Shown in pieces: positions 24,176 to 32,488 of a stretch of DNA of 64,000 bases (positions are counted from its first letter, which is position 1; the number at the start of each line of letters is the position of its first letter). Below the pieces are notes generated by a model. That model was given only the letters and a program-made list of their open reading frames with translations, did no database searches and was not told the origin of the DNA. The position numbers and the translations under genes are program-made. The stretch is taken from NCBI RefSeq assembly GCF_902498805.1, contig NZ_LR701575.1:4454-68453 (forward strand), in the 5' to 3' direction. Source of the DNA: Imperialibacter sp. EC-SDR9. GTDB taxonomy: Bacteria > Bacteroidota > Bacteroidia > Cytophagales > Cyclobacteriaceae.

Positions 24176-26554
24176 ATGAAATACCTACTGCTACTTCCGT
24201 TATGCGTTCTTGGTCTGGCTAAAGCCAGTGCACAAGACGATTCACCGGAAAAGCTTGTTCCCGAATTCATTCACCTGACTACGGACAAGCCTTTCTATTT
24301 CGAAGAAGAACGACTGATTTTTCAGGCTGTTGCATTGAGCAACAAAACGTTCAAGGTGGTAAAAAGAAATGACGTCATTTATTCGGAACTATTGAACGCC
24401 AGGGGAGAAACGATAGGATCGGCCAGGTTCTTGTGGGTAAATGGCGTTGCCAGCGGAGAATTTCGGCTGCCTCTCCTATTCGATGAACAAGCGATACACT
24501 ACCTCCATGTGTTTACTCCTTCCCTTCTTAACAATACCGAATGGGTGGAAGCCTCTATCCCCATCAGCACTTATCAAATACCCTCGTCGGCCATTGAAGA
24601 AAACTCAATAGCCCAATTGGCTACAAAAGAGGAGCCCGGTTTGGTTATTTCTCCTGACAACGGAAGAATATACTCTCATCTCCCCAACCAGGTCTTTTTC
24701 AGAGTGACAAATCCAGAGCCAGGGATAGCCTACAAGCTTACTGTTGAAAGGGAGAACGGCTCCAAAGACACCGTCTCTACCCGTGGTGAATTGATGGGAG
24801 ATTTCGTTGTCAATCCAATTACTACCAGGCCCATTGCGTTGCAATTGTGGGACAATGCAACGGTGATTGCTTCCACAACTATACAACCAGAAGAAACCCC
24901 TGGCATCACCCTCGAGGTGGCAACCGACAGTGCCAAAAACCTGGAGTTAAAAATCTACAGTACCTTCGACCTATCCAAGAAAGTTGAATTGGAAATCAGG
25001 CAGGGCGACTTGCTCGCTTTCAAAAGAATAGTGAGTATTAACCAGCCCATAATGACAATGCTTGTGCCTGCCAGTGCTTCGGAGAGAACGGCGGCTTATT
25101 CAATCATTGTTCGGGACGAGGCAAAGAAATTGCTGATCGAGAGGTTTGTTTTTGTTGAGAATCCAATTGAGGAGAGACTAAAATGGATCAATCAGCGGGG
25201 CAAACTTCCATCTGGAAGCACCCCTAACCTACTGTTTATGGTCAACGTGGATAGTATCGATTTTTCGGATACCTACCTCTCTGTCAAACTGGTCGATGAA
25301 AGGCTTCCTACACTAAACGGAAACAACCTGAGAACTTCCGGACAAACCTATGCCACCTATCAGTTAAAAAGAGCTGGGATATTTTCGGACGACGTTCCGC
25401 TGGCGTTTGATGACTTGGCTGCCAGCCAAAAAGAGGCGTGGGTTCAGACCAACCGCAGCAAGGTCACCATCAAACCTCCGGTTCTGGTGTCAGACTCTAT
25501 ACAGCTAGCGCCTGATCCATTCCAGAAAGGTTTTAGAATAACGGGCAGAATAACGTTTAAAGAAACCGGAGAGCCTTTACAATACTGTCCCCTGGCCCTG
25601 GCCAACACGAGTGACTTTTCATTATTCCGGTTTGCCAAAACCACAAAAGACGGGTTCTTCAAGTTTGAAAACCTCACATTCGAAGGTGAAAATGAGCTGT
25701 TTCTGGCTCTCCAGAGATACTACGACCATGATGTGGATATTGTGATTGACCGGCCCGTGTTTCCTCAATTCAAAATGTCAGCTGCAAGTCCTCCCAAGAT
25801 CGCTTCACGTAACAAAACGGCTTTGCTAAACGAAGCCCTGGAGAGAAGCATTATCGACAGCGTGTACACCGGCACATCCGATGTCGTTAAAGTTTTCCAG
25901 GAAAACAACTTCATTAGCAAAATCGCCGGCTTCTTCCTCGAACCAACGGAAGTAATCGACCCTCTCGTATATGTGCCCTTCAACGAAATGAAGGATGTTT
26001 TCAAAGAGATTTTGCCCAGTGCCTATTTACGGTTCAAGAAAGGAAAGCCACTGATACGGATGGTGCACAACACCATTCAGCTGCCTTCAAATGCAGTTGT
26101 TACCGGATTAATGGACGTTCCTGCGCTGGTCATTGTCGATGGCGTGCCTATTTTCAATCAAGCTGAAGTATTAAGTATTAATCCAGCCCTTGTTACTAAG
26201 TATGAATTGTATCACGGTCTCTTCACACTTGGTCACGAAGTGTATCTGGGGCTTGTGCACATAGTAACCAATGTCGACTACCTGAACCAAAAGGAAATCA
26301 AAGGGCTTCACAAGTTCAAGTACATGGGAGTTAATGCTTCGAACCCGATCGCTATCGGGCCAAAAGGAGAAGCCAATAGTCCTTATCTTTCGCCTGTAGG
26401 TTTTTGGGTTACCAATATAAACCCCGACGACAAGGGAGTGATCCAGCTGCCTATTCGGTTAACCAGTGTGCCTGGCGACTATTGGCTTATGTTGGAAGTT
26501 GTGACACCCAACGGAAAAGGCATGGTGGAAAAATGGCCGTTACAAATTGAATAG
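24176..26554 (+). CDS. Secreted macroglobulin (MG2)-like protein
   Basis: 792 residues with a signal peptide (MKYLLLLPLCVLGLAKASAQ). Residues about 28-130 read like an MG2 domain (HLTTDKPFYFEEERLIFQAV, SGEFRLPLLFDEQAIHYLHV). Further beta-sandwich repeats follow, and a CarboxypepD_reg-like unit sits near 450-520 (RITFKETGEPLQYCPLALAN, TKDGFFKFENLTFEGENELF). No thioester motif (CGEQ) or catalytic site is seen. Bacteroidota encode such proteins next to TonB receptors and DUF4249 lipoproteins; the role is unproven, perhaps a surface scaffold or receptor partner. Last gene of the operon begun at 17216. Confidence 0.82.
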   Translation: MKYLLLLPLCVLGLAKASAQDDSPEKLVPEFIHLTTDKPFYFEEERLIFQAVALSNKTFKVVKRNDVIYSELLNARGETIGSARFLWVNGVASGEFRLPLLFDEQAIHYLHVFTPSLLNNTEWVEASIPISTYQIPSSAIEENSIAQLATKEEPGLVISPDNGRIYSHLPNQVFFRVTNPEPGIAYKLTVERENGSKDTVSTRGELMGDFVVNPITTRPIALQLWDNATVIASTTIQPEETPGITLEVATDSAKNLELKIYSTFDLSKKVELEIRQGDLLAFKRIVSINQPIMTMLVPASASERTAAYSIIVRDEAKKLLIERFVFVENPIEERLKWINQRGKLPSGSTPNLLFMVNVDSIDFSDTYLSVKLVDERLPTLNGNNLRTSGQTYATYQLKRAGIFSDDVPLAFDDLAASQKEAWVQTNRSKVTIKPPVLVSDSIQLAPDPFQKGFRITGRITFKETGEPLQYCPLALANTSDFSLFRFAKTTKDGFFKFENLTFEGENELFLALQRYYDHDVDIVIDRPVFPQFKMSAASPPKIASRNKTALLNEALERSIIDSVYTGTSDVVKVFQENNFISKIAGFFLEPTEVIDPLVYVPFNEMKDVFKEILPSAYLRFKKGKPLIRMVHNTIQLPSNAVVTGLMDVPALVIVDGVPIFNQAEVLSINPALVTKYELYHGLFTLGHEVYLGLVHIVTNVDYLNQKEIKGLHKFKYMGVNASNPIAIGPKGEANSPYLSPVGFWVTNINPDDKGVIQLPIRLTSVPGDYWLMLEVVTPNGKGMVEKWPLQIE

Positions 26555-26587
26555 TACCGAAGCGAGACATCTCCAGGCCTCGCCAAT

Positions 26588-26620
26588 AAAAAAAGCAGGC
26601 CATCAATGACAGCCTGCTTT
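26588..26620 (-). terminator. Convergent terminator between macroglobulin-like gene and hsp20
   Basis: Arms AAAGCAGGC (26592-26600) and GCCTGCTTT (26612-26620), 11-nt loop. On the minus strand the stem is followed by seven T residues, a strong end for hsp20. The opposite direction has only a short T run but may also be used. Confidence 0.8.
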
Positions 26621-26643
26621 CCATTCAATTATGTCAATAATAT

Positions 26644-27099
26644 TTAAGCAATCGCAATTTGCCTTACGGGCCTTGGTTTGGCCTCCTCACGCTTAGGTAT
26701 ACTAACATGAAGTATGCCATTTTCGTAAGTGGCCTCAATTTTTTCTGTGTTTACCACATTTTCAGGGAGCGTGAAGCTTCTTTTGAATGAACTGTAGCCG
26801 AACTCCCTTCTTGTGTAGCGGCCTTTTTCGTCCTTTTCCTCATTTTTCATCTCTTTTTTAGATGAAATCGTCAACAGATTGTTGTTGACTTCAACGTGAA
26901 AATCTTTCTTGTCGAAGCCGGGAGCTGCTACTTCCACATCAAAACCTTCTTCAGTCTCCTTCACATTCACCGCAGGCACGCTTGCACCAGGTGAGTTCAC
27001 CAGTCCATTTTCAAAGTCAAACAAATCTCTTCCAAGGAAGCTGTCAAATACGCTTGGAAATTCTGGGAACAGGTTGTTGTTTCTTCTAATCAGTTTCAT
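26644..27099 (-). CDS. Small heat-shock protein (Hsp20/alpha-crystallin)
   Basis: 151 residues. The alpha-crystallin domain covers about 42-140: VPAVNVKETEEGFDVEVAAP, FHVEVNNNLLTISSKKE, RREFGYSSFKRSFTLPENV, and the signature ATYENGILHVSIPK. A short C-terminal tail has VRQIAIA, an I-x-I-type anchoring motif. ATP-independent holdase that keeps unfolding proteins soluble; forms large oligomers in the cytoplasm. Single gene with its own terminator. No CIRCE element was seen upstream. Confidence 0.96.
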   Translation of the reverse strand: MKLIRRNNNLFPEFPSVFDSFLGRDLFDFENGLVNSPGASVPAVNVKETEEGFDVEVAAPGFDKKDFHVEVNNNLLTISSKKEMKNEEKDEKGRYTRREFGYSSFKRSFTLPENVVNTEKIEATYENGILHVSIPKREEAKPRPVRQIAIA

Positions 27100-27359
27100 A
27101 TCTCTTTTAAGTTTTTAGTTGAACATCTTTGATTCCAACTATACAAGAGAAATGCCAGCGCAGAAAAAGGCGAGAAAAGCCCAAAAAATACAGACATACT
27201 GTCCGATTAATAGGCGTTTTACAAAATATTAATGACATTATGTCTTATTTCACACCATCACCCAGCTTCAAGCCGGACTTAGCCAAACGTTTCGACGCCG
27301 ACGTGGAACGAGCTTCCGATGGCGATTTTCTGGTGTCACTATGACGAGCTGTAAATAGC

Positions 27360-29063
27360 CTAATTGCCTGCTTGCTGAATTTTAGCCCAGTCGTCTTTAA
27401 GTGTTACCGTTCTGTTAAACACCAATTTATCAGGTGTCGAGTATTTGGTGTCAACGGTAAAGTATCCTTGTCTCTCGAATTGGTAACCGACACCTGCTTT
27501 AGCCTGAGCCAACGACGGCTCCAGCGCAGCAGCCTCAATGATCTCAAGCGAGCCCGGGTTGATGTTCTTTTTCCAGTCCTCCCCTTCTTCTACGTCTGAA
27601 GGGTCTTCTACATTGAACAAACGGTCGTACAAGCGAACTTCTGTTCTGTAGGCATGCTTCGCAGATACCCAGCTAAGCGTACTCTTCACCTTCTTGCCGG
27701 TTTGGTCTTCTCCACTTTTGGTCAGCGGGTCATAGGTACAGTAAACCTCCAGAATTTCCCCGGTAGCAGGGTCTTTCTTAAAATCAACACACTCGATGAT
27801 ATACGCATATTTCAGCCTCACTTCCCGACCGGGGCCCATCCGGAAAAACTTCTTCGGTGGGTCTTCCATAAAGTCCGACTGTTCAATGTATATCTCTCTT
27901 GAAAACGGCACTTTCCTTGTTCCACCATCAGGATCCTCGGGATTGTTCGTGGCATCCATTAATTCTTCTTTGTCCTCAGGATAATTAGTGATAATCAATT
28001 TCAGAGGCCGTAAAACACCCATTTTTCTTGGTGCAATTTTATTCAGATCTTCCCGTACACTCCATTCGAGCAGGCCTACGTCAATGATATTATCCCTTTT
28101 AGCCACACCAATCCTATCAGCAAAGGTGCGAATAGATGAAGGTGTATACCCTCTTCTTCTCAAGCCCGATATCGTTGGAAGCCGGGGATCATTCCACCCG
28201 TCTACATACCCCTCCTCCACCAGTTCAAGTAGCTTGCGCTTGCTCATCACTGTATAATTGAGGTTAAGCCTGGCAAATTCTATTTGCTGTGGATGGTAAA
28301 CACCCAGCTCGTCAATGAACCAGTCGTACAACGGTCTGTGCACCTCAAACTCAAGCGTACACAGGGAATGTGTGATGCCCTCAATGCTATCCGAAAGGCC
28401 ATGAGCAAAGTCGTACATGGGGTAGATATGCCATTTGTCGCCCGTGCGGTGGTGGTGGGCATGTTTGATGCGATACATCGACGGGTCACGCATGTGCATG
28501 TTTGGATGCGCCATGTCTATTTTTGCCCTCACCACATGCGCACCATCAGGAAACTCCCCCTTGCGCATTCTGTCGAACAAGTCCAGGTTTTCTTCCACCG
28601 ATCTGTCTCTGAACGGGCTGTTCTTGCCGGCTTTTGTCGGCGTGCCTTTGTAGTTTTTAGCAAAATCCTCGGAGGAAAGGCTATCCACATAGGCTTTGCC
28701 TTTCTTTATCAGCTGCTGTGCGTATTCGTAAAGTTGATCAAAGTAGTCGGAAGCATGATAACGCCTGTCTTCCCAGTCGAACCCAAGCCATTTTACATCC
28801 TCCATGATGGAGTTCACATACTCGTCGCTTTCCTTGGTAGGATTCGTATCGTCAAACCTCAGGTTACAAAGTCCATTGTATTTTTTGGCAGTGCCAAAAT
28901 TAAGGCAAATAGACTTGGCGTGGCCAATATGCAGGTAACCATTGGGCTCCGGAGGAAAACGGGTATGCACCTTACCGGCAAACTTTCCCGTTTTGTTATC
29001 TTCCTCAATGATTTGATGAATGAAATTGATCGATTCTTTCTTTTCTTCCGTGTTTTCAGCCAT
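27360..29063 (-). CDS. glnS: Glutaminyl-tRNA synthetase
   Basis: 567 residues, full length. Class I motifs are HIGH (residues 45-48 in [15 protein letters not shown]) and the KMSKS-type VMSKRKL near residue 270. The catalytic core includes [13 protein letters not shown] and [16 protein letters not shown], and the C-terminal anticodon-binding beta-barrels include [17 protein letters not shown]. Charges tRNA-Gln directly. Some bacteria lack GlnRS and use GatCAB; this organism has the direct route. Monocistronic. Confidence 0.98.
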   Translation of the reverse strand: MAENTEEKKESINFIHQIIEEDNKTGKFAGKVHTRFPPEPNGYLHIGHAKSICLNFGTAKKYNGLCNLRFDDTNPTKESDEYVNSIMEDVKWLGFDWEDRRYHASDYFDQLYEYAQQLIKKGKAYVDSLSSEDFAKNYKGTPTKAGKNSPFRDRSVEENLDLFDRMRKGEFPDGAHVVRAKIDMAHPNMHMRDPSMYRIKHAHHHRTGDKWHIYPMYDFAHGLSDSIEGITHSLCTLEFEVHRPLYDWFIDELGVYHPQQIEFARLNLNYTVMSKRKLLELVEEGYVDGWNDPRLPTISGLRRRGYTPSSIRTFADRIGVAKRDNIIDVGLLEWSVREDLNKIAPRKMGVLRPLKLIITNYPEDKEELMDATNNPEDPDGGTRKVPFSREIYIEQSDFMEDPPKKFFRMGPGREVRLKYAYIIECVDFKKDPATGEILEVYCTYDPLTKSGEDQTGKKVKSTLSWVSAKHAYRTEVRLYDRLFNVEDPSDVEEGEDWKKNINPGSLEIIEAAALEPSLAQAKAGVGYQFERQGYFTVDTKYSTPDKLVFNRTVTLKDDWAKIQQAGN

Positions 29064-29154
29064 GAGCCCAACCTGTGTTTTAAAAGGTGCAAATTAAAGC
29101 AATATTCCGCAACCAAGGTAATTTGCGCTGACTAAGATGCTGTAGAAAAAGAAA

Positions 29155-29201
29155 AGCCTGAAAGCTGTCTTGTGATTGCCTACACCAGACAGCTTCAGGC
29201 T
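29155..29201 (-). terminator. Terminator of the heme/metal-type TonB receptor gene
   Basis: Arms AGCCTGAAAGCTGTCT and AGACAGCTTCAGGCT, about 15 bp with one bulged A and a 16-nt loop. On the minus strand it is followed by TTTTCTTTTTCT. It begins 15 nt after the receptor stop codon. Confidence 0.85.
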
Positions 29202-29215
29202 AACCAAATCGGAGC

Positions 29216-31621
29216 TTAAAAGCTTGTCCTGAGCGAAATAATGAAATTTCTCCCAGCACCAGCCATTCCTGAAGAATAGGGCTTATAGCGTTGGTCGGTC
29301 AGGTTTTCGACACCACCGGAAATGATAATATCATCGGATATTTTCTGGCTCACTTTAAAGTTAAGTGTATACCACGATGGTGAATAAGGGTTTCCTTCCT
29401 TATCCGCCGCATAAATCTCCGTCTTTCCTTTTTCCTCCTCAGGCATGTCGGCAAAGCCTACACCCCCACTGTATTGAGCGTAAAAATCCAGCTTCAGGTT
29501 TTTCACACCATACATAAAATGGCTGACGCCAAAAGCTGGTGCAGCATGCCTGGAAGGGCTTTTCGATCCGTCATCTAGCTCCTCTTCCCCCACTTGAACA
29601 TTGTAGCGAGACGACAGTGTGAAACCCTCAGGCAATTTAACTTCAAGACCCGCCTGAAAACCATAAACGGTGGCCCTGGCAGCGTTTTGAATGGCCTGTA
29701 CCTGGCTCAGCTCGCCGTCGTATACGATACTATCAAGACCGTTTAGCGTAAAGTCCCTGCGCACGAGGGCATTCGAAAGCACTGTGTAGAAGGCGGTAGC
29801 ATCCAGCTTGAGGAAGTCACCAAATACCTTTGCCATACCCACCTCAGCATTGTAAGCATACTCTGCTTCAAGATCAGGGTTAGGCACGACCACCGCCCCG
29901 GGCTCTGAGTCGAACACCTTGCCCACGTCATCCACATTGGGCGAACGGAAGCCAGTGGAAAGGTTGGCACTGATTGACAGCTTCTCACCTGGCGTCAGCA
30001 CTACCCCTGCACTTCCCGTCAAGGCACCATTCTTCAAGTCAGCCGTTGAAAACGGAAATGGGTAAAATGAACTATCGAACGTAGCATTCAGTCCAAAGCT
30101 ATTGAAGCGGGCACCAGCTTGCACAAGGAGCAGGTCACTCAATCGATTCTGGTAAGTGGCATAAGCCGCATACGACGACCAATCGGACTGTGGGTACCTT
30201 GCAGGACCAACGGCTTTCTCTCCAGTCGAAATATTCTCGTCCATTCCTTCAGAGTCCACTTTGTCGTAAATCATCTCCAGGCCATAAAAGAGTTTTTGTC
30301 CGGCTAAGAGCGATTTGGAAAAATCGAGATTGGCAGAATAGGCGTTTACATTTTCGATACGGATGGCTCGGGTTGAGCCATTAATGGGTCTGTCAACCCG
30401 GCTTTCTTCGAACAACTGATGTGCCAGCCTCAGCGTGACCTGGTCGAACACCCCCGTTTTGCTGCTGTAGGAAGTAGTCAGGTTGTTCATCAACCATTTC
30501 TGCGGGCCGTACGACCACTCTCCGTATCTCGGCAAGCCATTTCTATAACGGATATGCCTGTCGTAACGGGCGTAGTCAGAAGTTTCCGAATAGTGAAATG
30601 CATAAACGATATCCCATCGCTTGTTTGGCACAAAACGCACCTTCTGCATCATATTGGTTTGCTGGTAGCCACTAGGCCGTTGCACGAGGGGATTGTCGTT
30701 GGTTACTACCCGGTCAACGCTATCGATTCGCTGCACGTAAAAAGGCCTGAGGTAGTCGTCGGGCCCCTTGGTGCCCATTCGCAGGTCGCCGTAGTCGTTG
30801 TAAGAAAAACTAGTCACCGACGACCACTTCTTCCATCCGACATTGAAGTCCAAATGGGCCGTTTTTTCACTATTGGCAGATGAAAACCGGGTGGCAGCAC
30901 TTCCTTTTGTCAGCGTTTCGTCGGTAAGGCTAAGATGTGGAGTGAGCGTTGTGAAACTCATCACACCACCAATGGCGTCACTTCCATATATCACCGACCC
31001 AGGGCCAAAGAATACTTCTGTGTTTTCAGTAGCAAAGGGATCCAGCGAAATAACGTTTTGCAAGTTTCCTCCTCTGAAAATGGCGGTATTCATGCGTACG
31101 CCGTCCACTGTGAGCAAAAGGCGGTTGGTGGCAAAACCCCTGATCATAGGGCTTCCTCCACCCTGCTGGCTTTTTTGAATAAAAACCTGACCGGAAGACC
31201 CAAGCAAATCAGCTGCGGTTTGAGGGTTGAGAAGGGCAGCATCCTTGGGCGTGATGGTAGCAATGTGCACTGGTACGTCTCTTGTCGACTGGCTCCATTT
31301 GCTGGCAGAAACCACGACCTGATCCAGCGAAATATTGGACTGCTGCATCAGCAAAACCGGATCACCTGTAGCCAGCGTTGCATAGGAGCTAAGAATGCGA
31401 TTATAGCCCACCAGCCTGACTTCTATTTTATCAGCTCCTTCAAATTCAGAAATGTCGACCATTCCTGACGAGTTGGTCATGGCAGTGGCCCTTGGCACTT
31501 CGCTGTAGAGCGTGACCAGCTCCAAAGGTTCATTGTTTTCTTTGTCTTTTATTGTTAAAATCTGCGCATAGCTCACCAGCACCAGGCTTGTGAGCAGGCA
31601 TGACAGTATCAGTCTTCTCAT
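29216..31621 (-). CDS. TonB-dependent receptor, heme/metal-siderophore type
   Basis: 801 residues. Signal peptide MRRLILSCLLTSLVLVSYAQ. A short CarboxypepD_reg-like unit (residues 22-95) precedes the TonB-box-like DQVVVSASK. The plug has SPMIRGFATNRLLLTVDGVR, followed by the FFGPGSVIYGSDAIGGVMSF segment characteristic of hemoglobin/transferrin-type and cobalamin-type receptors. The barrel ends with ENLTDQRYKPYSSGM and NFIISLRTSF. The pattern favours heme, copper or a siderophore over glycans. The 190-residue protein upstream is probably in the same transcription unit (86-nt gap). Confidence 0.92.
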   Translation of the reverse strand: MRRLILSCLLTSLVLVSYAQILTIKDKENNEPLELVTLYSEVPRATAMTNSSGMVDISEFEGADKIEVRLVGYNRILSSYATLATGDPVLLMQQSNISLDQVVVSASKWSQSTRDVPVHIATITPKDAALLNPQTAADLLGSSGQVFIQKSQQGGGSPMIRGFATNRLLLTVDGVRMNTAIFRGGNLQNVISLDPFATENTEVFFGPGSVIYGSDAIGGVMSFTTLTPHLSLTDETLTKGSAATRFSSANSEKTAHLDFNVGWKKWSSVTSFSYNDYGDLRMGTKGPDDYLRPFYVQRIDSVDRVVTNDNPLVQRPSGYQQTNMMQKVRFVPNKRWDIVYAFHYSETSDYARYDRHIRYRNGLPRYGEWSYGPQKWLMNNLTTSYSSKTGVFDQVTLRLAHQLFEESRVDRPINGSTRAIRIENVNAYSANLDFSKSLLAGQKLFYGLEMIYDKVDSEGMDENISTGEKAVGPARYPQSDWSSYAAYATYQNRLSDLLLVQAGARFNSFGLNATFDSSFYPFPFSTADLKNGALTGSAGVVLTPGEKLSISANLSTGFRSPNVDDVGKVFDSEPGAVVVPNPDLEAEYAYNAEVGMAKVFGDFLKLDATAFYTVLSNALVRRDFTLNGLDSIVYDGELSQVQAIQNAARATVYGFQAGLEVKLPEGFTLSSRYNVQVGEEELDDGSKSPSRHAAPAFGVSHFMYGVKNLKLDFYAQYSGGVGFADMPEEEKGKTEIYAADKEGNPYSPSWYTLNFKVSQKISDDIIISGGVENLTDQRYKPYSSGMAGAGRNFIISLRTSF

Positions 31622-31707
31622 CTTATGATAGTCAGTTTAATCGAAATACAAATAAGCGCTGGCACCAATTCTTCAGAAGAGGCCAGGCCGTGACTAAAAT
31701 GCAGAAA

Positions 31708-32280
31708 TCAAACTGATTTGGGTGGTGGGCTCGGAGGGCTTGCGTATTTTGAGCCGTAAATTAGATGGGTGTGCTGGTGTTTTCCGGGTTGAGGCAGCCT
31801 ATCGAGTGCTGACCAGCTAAATTGATCCAGTCTGTAGGGCGTTTTAATCACTTGAACAAGGTGACTGGCTGCATTGTCATCCTGAAAATCGTGCGTCAAT
31901 TCTTCAATCAGTATCCCTTCAAAGACGTCGGTAATAAAAGTCTCTTCTTTGTCCCAATAGCAGGTGTAGTAAACCGAATCCGGCAACTCCTGCACGGATA
32001 TAATATCATAGAATTGCCCTTTGTAGCGAAACTCTTTGCTATGCTCCCAAACAAGCTCCTTTTCGGCCTCTTGTTTTGATAACCTAAGCACCGTTTTTTC
32101 TGACTCGCCCAGTCCCTCAAAAATTCTCCCTATCACATCGGCCTGAACACTCATTCTGCTCCAATAAAAAATTGAGTAGTTCAGCCAGAAGGGAGCTGAA
32201 ATACAAACAAGGAGAAATATGGACAGTAACCTTTTCAATTTACAGTGTGCGAAACCCCATTCGGCAAGAGCGCCGATCAT
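31708..32280 (-). CDS. Hypothetical membrane-anchored protein upstream of a TonB receptor
   Basis: 190 residues. One N-terminal TM (residues about 17-36, LLSIFLLVCISAPFWLNYSI), then a soluble domain with FRYKGQFYDIISVQELPDSV and YYTCYWDKEETFITDVFEG. The C-terminus is Pro- and His-rich (GKHQHTH, PPSPPPKSV). The location of the His cluster and the neighbouring heme/metal-type receptor hint at a metal or heme accessory role. The family is not recognised. Start chosen as the first ATG; no better alternative is seen. Confidence 0.7.
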   Translation of the reverse strand: MIGALAEWGFAHCKLKRLLSIFLLVCISAPFWLNYSIFYWSRMSVQADVIGRIFEGLGESEKTVLRLSKQEAEKELVWEHSKEFRYKGQFYDIISVQELPDSVYYTCYWDKEETFITDVFEGILIEELTHDFQDDNAASHLVQVIKTPYRLDQFSWSALDRLPQPGKHQHTHLIYGSKYASPPSPPPKSV

Positions 32281-32488
32281 GATGCAAGCAATGTAATGGG
32301 GTTTACTATCAAATCAAATACACATTATTTCAAGTGCTTTGCTTGATTATCAAAGGTAAAATTGAGTTTATTGAATGAGGGTTTGAATATCCAAGAATGT
32401 TTTATGCCATTATAGAGGAAACTCTAAAACTTATTTAATTTCGAGGGGTTTGTACTTTGGTCCTGGTTTTACACCTGTTAAGCATTGA
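32281..32488. promoter_or_regulatory. Divergent promoter region between hypothetical protein and susC-like gene
   Basis: 208 nt, AT-rich, no ORF. Near the plus-strand gene TACTTTG at 32453-32459 is a one-base-short version of TAnnTTTG, 30 nt before the SusC start. On the minus side TGTATTTG is a one-mismatch candidate. No -33 element is clear for either. Confidence 0.35.

Noticed and set aside
27129-27344. 71-codon plus-strand ORF between hsp20 and glnS
   Set aside because: The first half is low-complexity basic sequence in AT-rich DNA overlapping the hsp20 upstream region. The last 34 codons look slightly coding-like but match no family, so it is left out.
28284-29135. 283-codon plus-strand frame opposite glnS
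   Set aside because: Fully antisense to a well-supported glutaminyl-tRNA synthetase; no recognisable protein features.
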